Shown here piece after piece: positions 33,032 to 42,555 of a stretch of DNA of 64,000 nt. Source of the stretch: CALDSL01 sp039810245 (GTDB lineage Bacteria; Chloroflexota; Anaerolineae; Anaerolineales; Anaerolineaceae). The notes under the pieces are model-generated. The model was not told the DNA's origin. It worked only from the letters and a program-made list of their open reading frames with translations, and made no database searches. A program made the position numbers and the translations under genes. The DNA lies in assembly GCA_039810245.1 (NCBI GenBank), contig JBDHWQ010000018.1, positions 15,932-79,931 of the forward strand, given 5' to 3'. Numbering within the stretch: the first letter of the stretch is position 1; each line of letters opens with the position of its first letter.

Positions 33032-33060
33032 TTGACATCTCCACATGGCGATCCTATAAT
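33032..33060 (+). promoter_or_regulatory. Consensus promoter of small membrane protein gene
   Basis: TTGACA (33032-33037), 17-nt spacer, TATAAT (33055-33060): a full consensus sigma-70-type promoter. Predicted start near 33067, downstream of the ATG at 33063, which is therefore not the start codon. Confidence 0.85.
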
Positions 33061-33101
33061 CAATGACATCCACGCCAGACATGATCAAGGAGAACCGCCA
33101 G

Positions 33102-33500
33102 ATGCAAACCCGGGCCCTCTTCCAACGGAAGACGATCATCACGATCTTGATCTTACAAGCTATCCCGCTAATTATGCTTCCCCCGGCTTCATTCACTATC
33201 ATCAGCCAGGAATGGTGGCTGCCGGCACTGCTGGTGCTGCTGGCCGTTTTTGCGGTGGTCGAGCTGGTGGTTCGCAAGAACCAGAGCGTATGGCCATGGG
33301 ATCTGCTGGGTTTCGCGCAGGGCTTTAATATCATCAGCCGCCTGTTGATGCTCATGCCACGCGCCACGATGCTGGATAATGGCCTGAAAGTGTTCAACTG
33401 GTTGTATTTTGTGCTGGGCGTGCTCTCGATGCTGCTTTCGGCAATCCTGCTGTGGTATTTCTCCAAACCCCAGGTGCGTGGAAATTTGATGCGCGAATGA
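33102..33500 (+). CDS. Small hypothetical membrane protein
   Basis: 132 residues with about four hydrophobic segments (ITILILQAIPLIMLPPA, LPALLVLLAVFAVVELVV, the region around ISRLLMLMP, VLGVLSMLLSAILLWYF). No known family recognised. AAGGAG at 33087-33092 sets the start at ATG 33102. The promoter is the best consensus match in the window, implying strong expression. A terminator follows. Confidence 0.7.
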   Translation: MQTRALFQRKTIITILILQAIPLIMLPPASFTIISQEWWLPALLVLLAVFAVVELVVRKNQSVWPWDLLGFAQGFNIISRLLMLMPRATMLDNGLKVFNWLYFVLGVLSMLLSAILLWYFSKPQVRGNLMRE

Positions 33501-33519
33501 TGCAAGCTTCGCAAGAATC

Positions 33520-33551
33520 AAAAGAGCCGGGCAATTGCCTGGCTCTTTCTG
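33520..33551 (+). terminator. Intrinsic terminator
   Basis: AAAGAGCC with GGGC and AATT loop, closing on GCCT and GGCTCTTT, then TCT. Ends the small membrane protein transcript. Confidence 0.8.
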
Positions 33552-33569
33552 GTTGCGAGCGTTTTGGAT

Positions 33570-33748
33570 AAAAAAAGCCCCACCATGCCGTGTGCCGCGT
33601 AGTTTTGAACCTGCTTTCGCAGGTAGAAACTCTACTCAGTAGTTTCCGCCTTGGCCGAGGCCTATCGCGTCGCTGCTGTAAGTCGAGTTTCTTTTTTTGG
33701 GTGTTGGCTCAAAACCGGATTTGCGACAATCACGAACACAGCAGGGTT
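33570..33748 (-). ncRNA. Candidate structured RNA, about 180 nt, 6S-like layout
   Basis: No protein-coding gene fits 33552-33841. On the minus strand a TATAAA (33755-33760) precedes a start near 33748, and the segment ends in seven T (33570-33576). The ends can pair: CCCTGCTGTGT near the 5' end with ACACGGCA and GGGG near the 3' end. Two local hairpins lie inside (ACCTGC-GAAA-GCAGGT and GAAACTAC...GTAGAGTTTC). Closed ends, size and a terminator in the closing stem recall 6S RNA, but no family signature was verified. Confidence 0.3.
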
Positions 33749-33781
33749 GCCCTGTTTATACCACAGTTTTCCTCGACTGGG

Positions 33782-33811
33782 TAGACATATGGAATCGGTT
33801 TATGGTAAACT
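33782..33811 (+). promoter_or_regulatory. Possible promoter of pyrG leader
   Basis: TAGACA (33782-33787), 18-nt spacer, TAAACT (33806-33811). Would start a leader of about 175 nt before pyrG. Confidence 0.4.
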
Positions 33812-33841
33812 ACGTCGCAGTACAGGATCAAAGCATTTGGA

Positions 33842-33997
33842 ATGAAATATCAAAACACGCAGCGCCTGATGAAGCAGTTCTTCACGCCTGATCCGATCTG
33901 GGGAGGTGTCCGTCCAACGGCCCTCCCCTCTTCTTTTTCACCGCCGGAGCATTTGAACTGCGCCGGCCAGGTTTTGACCTTCGAGGAGCAAGCATGA
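33842..33997 (+). CDS. Possible 51-codon leader ORF overlapping pyrG
   Basis: Begins MKYQNTQRLMKQFFTPDP and ends TFEEQA, with its TGA overlapping the pyrG ATG (ATGA). The terminator-like hairpin lies within it. The upstream ribosome binding site is weak (TTGGA adjacent to the ATG). The ATGA coupling is the main reason to list it. It could be chance. Confidence 0.3.
   Translation: MKYQNTQRLMKQFFTPDPIWGGVRPTALPSSFSPPEHLNCAGQVLTFEEQA
33900..33938 (+). terminator. Terminator-like hairpin in the pyrG leader (possible attenuator)
   Basis: GGGGAGG pairs with CCTCCCC, with an inner CCG/CGG, followed by TCTTCTTTTT. It lies 55 nt before the pyrG ATG and downstream of the predicted promoter, so it could attenuate pyrG transcription. 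Confidence 0.6.
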
Positions 33998-35634
33998 CAA
34001 CCAAATACATTTTCTTCACCGGCGGTGTCGTCAGTTCGGTTGGCAAAGGGGTCACCGCGGCCGCGGTTGGGCGACTGCTCAAAGAACGTGGGTTTTCGGT
34101 AGCGGTGCAAAAACTAGACCCATATATTAATGTTGACCCGGGGACGATGAGCCCGTACCAGCATGGTGAGGTATTCGTGCTGGACGATGGCGCGGAGACC
34201 GACCTGGACTTAGGGCATTACGAGCGCTTTATCGACGTGCGCTTGAACCGGGTGTGCAATATCACCACCGGCCAGGTCTACGCCGAAGTGATCAGCAAAG
34301 AGCGTCGCGGCGATTACCTGGGCGGTACGATCCAGGTTATCCCGCACATCACCAACGAGATCAAGCGCCGCATTGGCATGGTGGCCAAGTCGACGGGAGC
34401 GGAAATCGTGCTGGTGGAAGTGGGCGGCACGGTGGGTGATATTGAAAGCCTGCCCTTCCTGGAAGCGATCCGCCAGTTACGCAGCGACCTGGGGCGCGAG
34501 AATACGGTGTACGTACATGTCACCTGGCTGCCGTATATCGGCGCGACCAGCGAGCTGAAGACCAAGCCCACCCAGCACTCGGTGCGCGAGCTGCGCTCGA
34601 TTGGCATTTCGCCGGATGTGATCGTGGCGCGCTCCGATCACCCGGTGGATGAGGGGCTGAAAGAGAAGATCGCCCTGTTCTGTGACGTGGAAAAGAACGC
34701 CGTGGTGCCGATGGTGACCAACAAAGTGCTGTATGAGATCCCGCTAATGCTGGAGCAAGCAGGGGTAGGCGATTATATGACTCACCGGCTGGGTCTGGAA
34801 GCGCGGCGCGAGCCGGACTGGAGCGAGTGGCGCCACCTGGTGGAGAATGTGGTGCGCGAAAAGCCCTCCGTCAAGATTGCGCTGGTAGGCAAGTATGTGG
34901 AGCTGCACGATGCCTATATCAGCGTGCGTGAAGCACTCAACCACGCTGCGCTCAAGCTGGGCGTCGAGCTGGACATCCGCTGGATTCAATCCGCGGACCT
35001 GGAAAAGGGCAAGGGCTGGGAAACGCTCAAAGAGGTGGATGGCATTCTGGTTCCGGGCGGGTTTGGCGCGCGCGGTATTGAAGGCAAAATCGCCGCGGCG
35101 CGCTACGCGCGCACCGAAGAAGTGCCTTACCTGGGGCTGTGCCTGGGGATGCAGGTGATGGCGATCGAGTTCGCGCGCGATGCTTTGGGGCTGGAAGAAG
35201 CCAACTCCAGCGAATTTGATCGCTCGACACCGCAGCCGGTGATCGATCTGATGCCCGACCAGCAGCAGATCACCGATATGGGCGGCACGCAGCGCCTGGG
35301 ATTATACCCGTGCGTGCTGCAGCCGGGCAGCCTCGCCGCGGCCGCCTATGGCGTGGATGTGCCCAGCGTGGAAGAGCGCCACCGCCACCGCTTCGAGTTC
35401 AACAACGGTTACCGCAAGCAGTTTGAGCAGCGCGGCATGTTATTTTCGGGGCTGTCGCCCAATGGCAAGCTGGTAGAGATCGCTGAAGTCACCGGTCACC
35501 CGTTTATGGTGGGCACGCAGTTCCACCCGGAATTTCTCTCGCGCCCCAACCGGCCGCACCCGCTGTTCCTGGCCTTCGTGCAGGCGGTGTGTGACCACGC
35601 CGCGGCGAAACCTGGGGTGGAAAACGGGGCATGA
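33994..35634 (+). CDS. pyrG: CTP synthase
   Basis: 546 residues, usual length. The synthetase domain begins TKYIFFTGGVVSSVGKGVTA and contains QKLDPYINVDPGTMSPYQHG and EVGGTVGDIESLPFLEAIRQ. The C-terminal glutaminase domain has the nucleophile in GLCLGMQVM and the His-Glu pair in TQFHPEFLSRP. It amidates UTP to CTP using glutamine and ATP, the last step of pyrimidine synthesis. GAGGAG precedes the ATG. A hairpin with T tract upstream suggests attenuation. Confidence 0.97.
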   Translation: MTTKYIFFTGGVVSSVGKGVTAAAVGRLLKERGFSVAVQKLDPYINVDPGTMSPYQHGEVFVLDDGAETDLDLGHYERFIDVRLNRVCNITTGQVYAEVISKERRGDYLGGTIQVIPHITNEIKRRIGMVAKSTGAEIVLVEVGGTVGDIESLPFLEAIRQLRSDLGRENTVYVHVTWLPYIGATSELKTKPTQHSVRELRSIGISPDVIVARSDHPVDEGLKEKIALFCDVEKNAVVPMVTNKVLYEIPLMLEQAGVGDYMTHRLGLEARREPDWSEWRHLVENVVREKPSVKIALVGKYVELHDAYISVREALNHAALKLGVELDIRWIQSADLEKGKGWETLKEVDGILVPGGFGARGIEGKIAAARYARTEEVPYLGLCLGMQVMAIEFARDALGLEEANSSEFDRSTPQPVIDLMPDQQQITDMGGTQRLGLYPCVLQPGSLAAAAYGVDVPSVEERHRHRFEFNNGYRKQFEQRGMLFSGLSPNGKLVEIAEVTGHPFMVGTQFHPEFLSRPNRPHPLFLAFVQAVCDHAAAKPGVENGA

Positions 35635-35754
35635 CCAGGCAAAGGGGTGTATACTTCCCTTGCTTGAACCCCTGAACGCATAAAATGTAAGGATTGGCCA
35701 TGCCCGCATGGCCGTTGAGACACACCGCCTGATATTTTTGAGAAAGGGTTGGAT

Positions 35755-37062
35755 ATGGACATGGATACAACGATTGAATCGGTTGCCGCTTTGGAAGTGC
35801 TTGACTCGCGTGGCAACCCGACGGTAGAAGTCGAAGTAGTGCTGGCAGATGGCAGCTGGGGCCGGGCAATCGTGCCTTCGGGCGCTTCAACCGGCATCCA
35901 CGAAGCGCTGGAAATGCGCGACGGCGATAAGGGCCGCTACCTGGGCAAAGGCACGCAAAAAGCCGTGGAGAACGTCAACACTGAGATCGCCGAAGCCATC
36001 GTTGGCTTTGATGCCGTGGAGCAAATGGCCATCGATATGACCATGCTCGAGCTGGACGGCACGCCCAACAAGAACCGCCTGGGCGCCAACGCTATCCTTG
36101 GCACCAGCCTGGCTGTGGCCAAAGCCGCCGCCAATTCGCTGGGGCTGCCGCTCTACCGCTACATTGGCGGCGTGTATGCCCACGTGCTGCCTGTGCCGAT
36201 GATGAACATCCTCAATGGCGGCGCTCATACCGGCTGGCAGTCAACCGACGCGCAGGAATTCATGGTGATGCCGTTTGGCGCGTCATCCTTCGCCGAAGGT
36301 CTGCGCTGGGGCGCGGAAATCTATCACGCGCTCAAGTCGGTGCTCAAGGCGCGTGGTTATACCACGCTGGTGGGCGATGAGGGCGGCTATGCCCCGGCCC
36401 TGAAGGCCAACTCGGAAGCCGTAGAAGTGATCCTCGAAGCCATCCACAAAGCCGGGTTCAAAGCCGGGCGTGGCGAGCAGGTCGCGATTGCGCTCGACCC
36501 CGCTGCCTCAGAGCTGTATGAAGAAGACACAAAAATGTACAACCTGCGCAAGGAAGGCCGCAAGCTGACCGGCGAGCAGATGGTAGAATTCTGGAAGAAC
36601 TGGGTCAACCAGTACCCGATTGTCTCGATCGAAGATGGCCTGGCGCAGGACGACTGGGAAAGCTGGAAGCTGATGGTTGCCGAAATGGGCAACCAGATCC
36701 AGATTGTGGGTGACGACCTGCTGGTGACCAACCCCGAACGCGTGCGTCGCGGCATCCAGGAAAAAGCCGCCAATGCGCTGCTGGTAAAGGTCAACCAGAT
36801 CGGCTCATTGACGGAGACGATCGAAGCTGTGGAAACCTGCCACCGCGCTGGCTGGCGCGCGGTCACCTCGCACCGCTCGGGTGAGACCGAAGACGCCACC
36901 ATTGCCGACCTTGCCGTGGCGCTCAATACCGGCCAGATCAAGACCGGCGCTCCGGCGCGCTCAGACCGCGTGGCCAAGTACAATCAGCTCCTGCGCATCG
37001 AAGCCGAGCTGGGTGATACCGCCAAATACGCCGGTTGGGAAGCTCTACGTCAGGTGAAGTAG
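35755..37062 (+). CDS. eno: Enolase
   Basis: 435 residues from ATG 35755 (AAAGGG 6 nt upstream; TTG 35749 and ATG 35761 are alternatives). Motifs: LDSRGNPTVEVEV, GASTGIHEALEMRD, LVGDEGGYAPAL, SIEDGLAQDDW, and SHRSGETED near the C-terminus. It dehydrates 2-phosphoglycerate to phosphoenolpyruvate in glycolysis; metal-binding Asp/Glu residues are in place. tpiA in the same window belongs to the same pathway. A strong terminator follows. Confidence 0.97.
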   Translation: MDMDTTIESVAALEVLDSRGNPTVEVEVVLADGSWGRAIVPSGASTGIHEALEMRDGDKGRYLGKGTQKAVENVNTEIAEAIVGFDAVEQMAIDMTMLELDGTPNKNRLGANAILGTSLAVAKAAANSLGLPLYRYIGGVYAHVLPVPMMNILNGGAHTGWQSTDAQEFMVMPFGASSFAEGLRWGAEIYHALKSVLKARGYTTLVGDEGGYAPALKANSEAVEVILEAIHKAGFKAGRGEQVAIALDPAASELYEEDTKMYNLRKEGRKLTGEQMVEFWKNWVNQYPIVSIEDGLAQDDWESWKLMVAEMGNQIQIVGDDLLVTNPERVRRGIQEKAANALLVKVNQIGSLTETIEAVETCHRAGWRAVTSHRSGETEDATIADLAVALNTGQIKTGAPARSDRVAKYNQLLRIEAELGDTAKYAGWEALRQVK

Positions 37063-37073
37063 AAATCCGATCG

Positions 37074-37109
37074 AAAAGGGCTGCGCAAATTACCGCGCAG
37101 CCCTTTTTT
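37074..37109. terminator. Intrinsic terminator after eno
   Basis: AAAAGGGCTGCGC / GCGCAGCCCTTTT, 13-bp stem, T6 tail on the plus strand and A-rich on the other side, so it may also serve the convergent hydrolase genes. Confidence 0.93.
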
Positions 37110-37118
37110 GTTTCCGGA

Positions 37119-38090
37119 TCATAGGCCCTTAACGAAGGCCGTCACCGCCTGGAGAAACTGGTCGGGGCATTCTTCCTGCGGAGTGTGGCCGCAGGCCTGC
37201 ATCACCGCCAACTGCGCGCCGGGGATATCTTTGGCAAGCTGCAGGCTGAGTTCGGTGGGCACGATGCGATCATCATCACCAGTGAGTACCAGCACGGGCA
37301 AATCCATGCTCGCAAGCCCGGCAGCGGGGTTCTGTGTGCGTGGCGCGCGGGTCAGCTCCAGCAGCCCGCGGTCCCAATCGTTAGCGCCCAGAGCCTGGGT
37401 GTAGCCTGGGACGGCGTCCGGCGGGATACGGCTGGGGTCGTGCCAGGCGGTGTTGAGCAGTTCCAGGCCCCTTGTGGCAAATGAGCGCAGCAGCAGCCGG
37501 CCGTAGAACTCTGCCTGCGGCGTGAACAGCAACCGGCGCACAAACTCCGAGTAGCTGGGTCCGCTGCGATAGATAGCAGCATCGATTAGCACCAGCGCCT
37601 GCACGCGCTGCGGGTACTGTTGGGCGGCCAGCGCCGCCACCGTTCCGCCCGCCGAATTACCCATCAAGATCGCCCGGTGAATGCCCAATGCATCCATTAA
37701 GCCGATCAGCAGGCGCGGTTGGTCATCCAGGCTGTAGGGGTTCTCCGCGGCGGAGAACGTGACCCGCGGGCGCTCAGTCAGCCCCTGGCCGGGGCGGTCA
37801 TAGACGATGACCGTGCCGAGCTGCGCTAGCGGTTCCACTACCTGGCGGAAAGAAAAAGTGCTGGCGGCAAAGCCGTGCAGCAGGATCATCACTGGCTGGC
37901 CGCTGCCGTACTGCTTATAATGCAGCCTCACGCCATCCACTTCCACAAAACGGCTGTCAGCATCACCCAGTTCCTGCGGGTCGCGCGTGCCGCGCGGCTG
38001 TGGCGCGGTCAGCACCAGCGGCGCAACAATGAGCAGCACCACCGCTGCCAGAAGAACGATCGCAATCCAACGCAAAATCTTTCGTATCAT
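37119..38090 (-). CDS. Membrane-anchored alpha/beta hydrolase
   Basis: 323 residues. An N-terminal hydrophobic segment (IAIVLLAAVVLLIVAPLVL) anchors it with the catalytic domain probably outside. The fold is shown by ILLHGFAAS (oxyanion side), the nucleophile elbow MGNSAGGTVA, VLTGDDDRIVP with the acid and CGHTPQEECP with the histidine. Substrate unknown; esterase, lipase or C-C hydrolase are all possible. Its start overlaps the previous hydrolase gene by 4 nt. Confidence 0.85.
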   Translation of the reverse strand: MIRKILRWIAIVLLAAVVLLIVAPLVLTAPQPRGTRDPQELGDADSRFVEVDGVRLHYKQYGSGQPVMILLHGFAASTFSFRQVVEPLAQLGTVIVYDRPGQGLTERPRVTFSAAENPYSLDDQPRLLIGLMDALGIHRAILMGNSAGGTVAALAAQQYPQRVQALVLIDAAIYRSGPSYSEFVRRLLFTPQAEFYGRLLLRSFATRGLELLNTAWHDPSRIPPDAVPGYTQALGANDWDRGLLELTRAPRTQNPAAGLASMDLPVLVLTGDDDRIVPTELSLQLAKDIPGAQLAVMQACGHTPQEECPDQFLQAVTAFVKGL

Positions 38091-38830
38091 TCAGAGCCTA
38101 ACACTTTCAATAAAGCCACCGTCGCGGCGACCGTCTGTTCCTGCTGCGCCAGCGGGTCAATACCGGCAGGGTTATCGCCACCCTGCGGGCCATACCAGCC
38201 AAACTGTGCATGATTTCCACCGGCAATTTCCACCCATTGCGTTGCCGCGGGCAGCAGCGATTGGGCGCCGCGAATATCATCCAGGCTGGCCACGCCATCA
38301 TTGCTGGCATATATCGAAACAACTTTTAGGTCCTGCCTGGATAGGTCATCGCTGCCGGCCGGGTACGAAGCCCAAAGCACCAGCCCCCCTGCAGCGCCAG
38401 GGTTGCCGGCAATGAAGTTGGCAGCCATCGATCCGCCCAGAGAATGTCCACCCACCGCCCATTGCTGGATATGCGGGTATTTCGCAATCACGCGCCCGGC
38501 CACACCGGGGTCGAAAACCGCCAGGTTGAGCGGCATGTGTGGAACCACCACCAGGTAGCCCTGCGCGGCAATCGCGCGCGCCTGGGGCGCGTAAGCGCGG
38601 TAGTCCACGTGACCACCCGGGTAAATAATCAGGCCGGTTGTGGGCTGCGTATTGGCTGGCTCGAACACCAGCCAGTTGGCGGTCGTCACGCGCACCTGCA
38701 TATCGCTCGCCAGCGCGGCCTCAGCTTCCGGCGACGGTCCGAGCGGCGTTTCCGCCCAGATGATAAACCCGGACAGCAATAGCACCACTACGGCCAGGAA
38801 TGCCAGTATCCATTTTATCCAAACCTTCAT
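38087..38830 (-). CDS. Membrane-anchored alpha/beta hydrolase (PF12695-like)
   Basis: 247 residues. Signal anchor WIKWILAFLAVVVLLLSGF, then IYPGGHVDYRAYAP, the elbow GGHSLGGSMA, SNDGVAS with the acid, and GGNHAQFGWYG with the catalytic histidine. It matches the short alpha/beta hydrolases of the PF12695 type. It is translationally coupled to the second hydrolase, suggesting related substrates at the cell surface. Not a confident enzymatic assignment. Confidence 0.8.
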   Translation of the reverse strand: MKVWIKWILAFLAVVVLLLSGFIIWAETPLGPSPEAEAALASDMQVRVTTANWLVFEPANTQPTTGLIIYPGGHVDYRAYAPQARAIAAQGYLVVVPHMPLNLAVFDPGVAGRVIAKYPHIQQWAVGGHSLGGSMAANFIAGNPGAAGGLVLWASYPAGSDDLSRQDLKVVSIYASNDGVASLDDIRGAQSLLPAATQWVEIAGGNHAQFGWYGPQGGDNPAGIDPLAQQEQTVAATVALLKVLGSE

Positions 38831-38906
38831 TCACCCGTCCTCTTTCTTTCTTGTTTGTATTGTAGACGGAAACGGATGGGTTTGCAAAAGGTTGCTTATA
38901 CAAATC

Positions 38907-39623
38907 TTATACAGCCACGGCTGTATCGAGCAGCGCGCGGGCGCGCGCCCATACCTGGTCGAACATTTCCATCGTCAGGCGGCCGGTCTGGGTATTCTGG
39001 CGGCTGGGATGATAGGAAGCCAGCAGCCAGGGCAGCCCCTGCCCCAGCTCGTACAGCCGGTTGTGGCCGAAATCCAGGCGCGGGATGGTAAAGCCCTGTT
39101 CGCGATAAATATTGAGGACATTGTTGAAGGCGATCTGTCCCAATAACACGATGCCCTGCAAGTTGGTAAGCAGCTCCAGCTCGCGCAGCAGGTACGGCCG
39201 GCAGTTGAGCATCTCTTCCGGCAGGGGCTTATTATCCGGCGGGGCGCAGCGCGCTACCGCGGCAATGTAAGCATCGCGCAGCGCCAGGCCATCATCACGG
39301 TGAATAGCAGTAGGCTGGTTGGCAAAACCATAGCGATACATGGCCACGTAAAGGAAATCGCCGGAAGAGTCGCCGGTGAAAACGCGCCCGGTGCGGTTGC
39401 CGCCGTGCGCGGCCGGCGCCAGCCCAACGATTAACAGGCGGGCATCGTAATCGCCAAAGCCCGAGAGCGGTTTCCCCCAGTAGTCCCAGTCGCGGTAAGC
39501 GGCGCGTTTTTTGCGCGCCACTTCTTCGCGCCAGGCCACCAGGCGCGGGCAGCGCCGGCAGGAATGGATGGTCTCGGCGAGTTCGCGCATGGCGGAATGG
39601 CGATCGAATGTAGGATCGGTCAT
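38907..39623 (-). CDS. Uracil-DNA glycosylase, family 5 (UDGb)
   Basis: 238 residues. CRRCPRLVAWREE gives the first iron-sulfur cysteines. Motif 1 reads GLAPAAHGGNRTGRVFTGD, with alanine where family 1 has the catalytic Asp, as in UDGb. Motif 3 is SYHPSRQNTQTGRLT. The enzyme removes uracil and related lesions from DNA. AGGT lies before the ATG. The family 5 choice rests on motif 1 and the HPSRQN sequence. Confidence 0.88.
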   Translation of the reverse strand: MTDPTFDRHSAMRELAETIHSCRRCPRLVAWREEVARKKRAAYRDWDYWGKPLSGFGDYDARLLIVGLAPAAHGGNRTGRVFTGDSSGDFLYVAMYRYGFANQPTAIHRDDGLALRDAYIAAVARCAPPDNKPLPEEMLNCRPYLLRELELLTNLQGIVLLGQIAFNNVLNIYREQGFTIPRLDFGHNRLYELGQGLPWLLASYHPSRQNTQTGRLTMEMFDQVWARARALLDTAVAV

Positions 39624-39763
39624 ACAGCTACCTATCTATAGCTAATGATATATCTCATAGATGGCACAAATAGCACGAATGCAGCCAAAATAGATAATAA
39701 GCTCTATTTGTGTCAATGGTGTGTTATTCGGCCTTTATTCGTGATAACGCTTTTTTCCAATGC

Positions 39764-40783
39764 TTAATCGATCAGCATCGCGTCACCGAAGGAGTAGAAG
39801 CGATACTGCTGCTCGATGGCCTCACGGTAGGCGGCAAGGATGCGCTCGCGCCCGGCAAAAGCGCTGACCAGCATCAGCAGCGTGGATTTGGGCAGGTGAA
39901 AATTGGTGATCATGGCATCCACGGCGCGGAAGCGATAGCCGGGCAGGATGAACAGGCTTGTCGGCCCACTGACCGGTGCTATGGCGTCGCCGGGTTGCGC
40001 GGCCTGGGCCGCGGTTTCCAGCGTGCGGACACTGGTGGTGCCCACGGCGATGATACGCCCACCGCGCCGCCGCGCCGCGTTGATGGCATCAGCCGTGGCC
40101 GGTGTAATCTCGCACCATTCGGTATGAATGGCGTGCTCGGCCGGGTCGTCTTCAGTGACCGGCGCAAATGTGTCCAGCCCAACGTGCAGGGTGACGCTGG
40201 CAAACTCTACGCCCTGGGCGCGCAGCGAGTCCATCAGCTCGGGAGTGAAGTGCAGTCCGGCAGTCGGCGCAGCGGCTGAGCCGGTCTCGCGCGCATAAAC
40301 AGTCTGGTAGCGCTCAGGGTCCTGCAGCCTCTCGTGGATGTAGGGCGGCAGCGGCATTTGACCGATATTCGGCAGGTAAGGTTCCACCGGCTCGGCAAAA
40401 CGCACCAGGCGGCGTGAGCCTTCCAGGTTTTCGATGATTTCCACCACCGGGCCGTGCTCAATCTGCACGCGCCGGCCGGCGTGCATGCGCTTGCCACCTA
40501 CCAGGGCTTCCCACACCGAGTCGTCAATGCGGCGCAGCAGCAGGATTTCCACGCGCCCACCGCTGTCTTTATGTCCGTACAGGCGGGCAGGGATGACGCG
40601 CGTCTGGTTGACTACCAGCAGATCGCCGCTGTGCAGGAACTGGCCGATTTCCCAGAAATGGCGGTGCTCGTTCATCCCGCTGGCGCGGTGCAGCACAAAC
40701 AGACGCGAAGCGTGACGCGGTTCTACCGGCGTCTGCGCAATACGTTCCAGCGGCAGAGTATAGTCAAAGTCCTCGGTTTTCAT
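39764..40783 (-). CDS. queA: S-adenosylmethionine:tRNA ribosyltransferase-isomerase
   Basis: 339 residues. MKTEDFDYTLPLERIAQTP, RHASRLFVLHR, YQTVYARETGSAAAPTAGLH, and FILPGYRFRAVDAMITNFH are hallmark QueA blocks. It transfers the ribose of SAM to preQ1-tRNA to make epoxyqueuosine. It lies 8 nt behind ruvB on the same strand, so probably co-transcribed, a frequent arrangement in bacteria. Nothing unusual in the sequence. Confidence 0.96.
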   Translation of the reverse strand: MKTEDFDYTLPLERIAQTPVEPRHASRLFVLHRASGMNEHRHFWEIGQFLHSGDLLVVNQTRVIPARLYGHKDSGGRVEILLLRRIDDSVWEALVGGKRMHAGRRVQIEHGPVVEIIENLEGSRRLVRFAEPVEPYLPNIGQMPLPPYIHERLQDPERYQTVYARETGSAAAPTAGLHFTPELMDSLRAQGVEFASVTLHVGLDTFAPVTEDDPAEHAIHTEWCEITPATADAINAARRRGGRIIAVGTTSVRTLETAAQAAQPGDAIAPVSGPTSLFILPGYRFRAVDAMITNFHLPKSTLLMLVSAFAGRERILAAYREAIEQQYRFYSFGDAMLID

Positions 40784-40791
40784 CGGCGTAC

Positions 40792-41817
<1,026 letters not shown>

Positions 41818-41824
41818 GGGGGTG

Positions 41825-41837
41825 ATTATACTATAAT
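41825..41837. promoter_or_regulatory. Back-to-back -10 boxes for ruvB and upp
   Basis: Minus-strand TATAAT at 41825-41830 for ruvB (7 nt before its ATG) and plus-strand TATAAT at 41832-41837 for upp (leader of about 25 nt with GGAG). Only one base separates the two boxes. Confidence 0.6.
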
Positions 41838-41868
41838 AAGGTTCATCTTCTTTCGGAGACGGAGAAAA

Positions 41869-42495
41869 ATGTCGAACATATTTCCTTCTAACCACCCCCT
41901 GGTGGCGCATAAGCTGACGCGGCTGCGCAGCGTGGAAACCGAGCCCAAGAAATTCCGCGAGCTGGTACGCGAGCTGGCCGCCCTGCTGGCCTATGAGGCT
42001 ACCGCCGATCTGCTGACCATTCCGAAGGAAGTGCGCACGCCGCTAACCACCGCCATGGGCGTTGAGCTGAAAGAAAAGATCGGCCTGGTGCCGATTTTAC
42101 GCGCCGGATTAGGGCTGGTGGAAGGTTTCTGGGACCTGATGCCATCCGCCGAAGTCTGGCACATCGGCATGTACCGCGATGAACGCACGATGCAGCCGGT
42201 GCAGTACTACAACAAGCTGCCGGTAGAGCCCACCGTGTCTGTTTGCCTGATCCTCGACCCGATGCTGGCCACCGGTGGTTCGGCCATCGCCACGGTGGAT
42301 GTACTCAAACAGTGGGGCGTGAAGAAGATCAAGTTCGTAGGGCTGATCGCCGCGCCGGAAGGCATCCGCGCGCTGCACGAGCGCCACCCGGACGTTCCCA
42401 TCCACGTGGCCGCGGTAGACGAGCGCCTGAACGAGCACAGCTACATCGTCCCCGGTTTGGGGGATGCGGGCGACCGGCAATTCGGGACGGGGTAA
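41869..42495 (+). CDS. upp: Uracil phosphoribosyltransferase
   Basis: 208 residues. The PRPP loop LILDPMLATGGSAIA and the uracil-binding end SYIVPGLGDAGDRQFGT are clear. It converts uracil and PRPP to UMP in pyrimidine salvage. GGAG lies 4-8 nt before ATG 41869; longer in-frame starts overlap ruvB and lack homology. Complete and ordinary in sequence. Confidence 0.97.
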   Translation: MSNIFPSNHPLVAHKLTRLRSVETEPKKFRELVRELAALLAYEATADLLTIPKEVRTPLTTAMGVELKEKIGLVPILRAGLGLVEGFWDLMPSAEVWHIGMYRDERTMQPVQYYNKLPVEPTVSVCLILDPMLATGGSAIATVDVLKQWGVKKIKFVGLIAAPEGIRALHERHPDVPIHVAAVDERLNEHSYIVPGLGDAGDRQFGTG

Positions 42496-42501
42496 AGAGA
42501 A

Positions 42502-42548
42502 ATATAAGCAAGGGATCAAACCTTTCAGGTTTGATCCCTTGCTTATAT
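42502..42548. terminator. 22-bp perfect hairpin between convergent upp and kinase genes
   Basis: A 22-bp inverted repeat starting ATATAAGCAAGG with a 3-nt loop (TTC) and no mismatch. No T tract follows on either strand. Likely a bidirectional terminator or RNA-stabilising element. Confidence 0.6.
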
Positions 42549-42555
42549 CGTAATT

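Noticed and set aside
33063..33101. ATG at 33063 as start of the small membrane protein
   Set aside because: It lies upstream of the predicted transcription start (-10 at 33055-33060) and AAGGAG supports ATG 33102.
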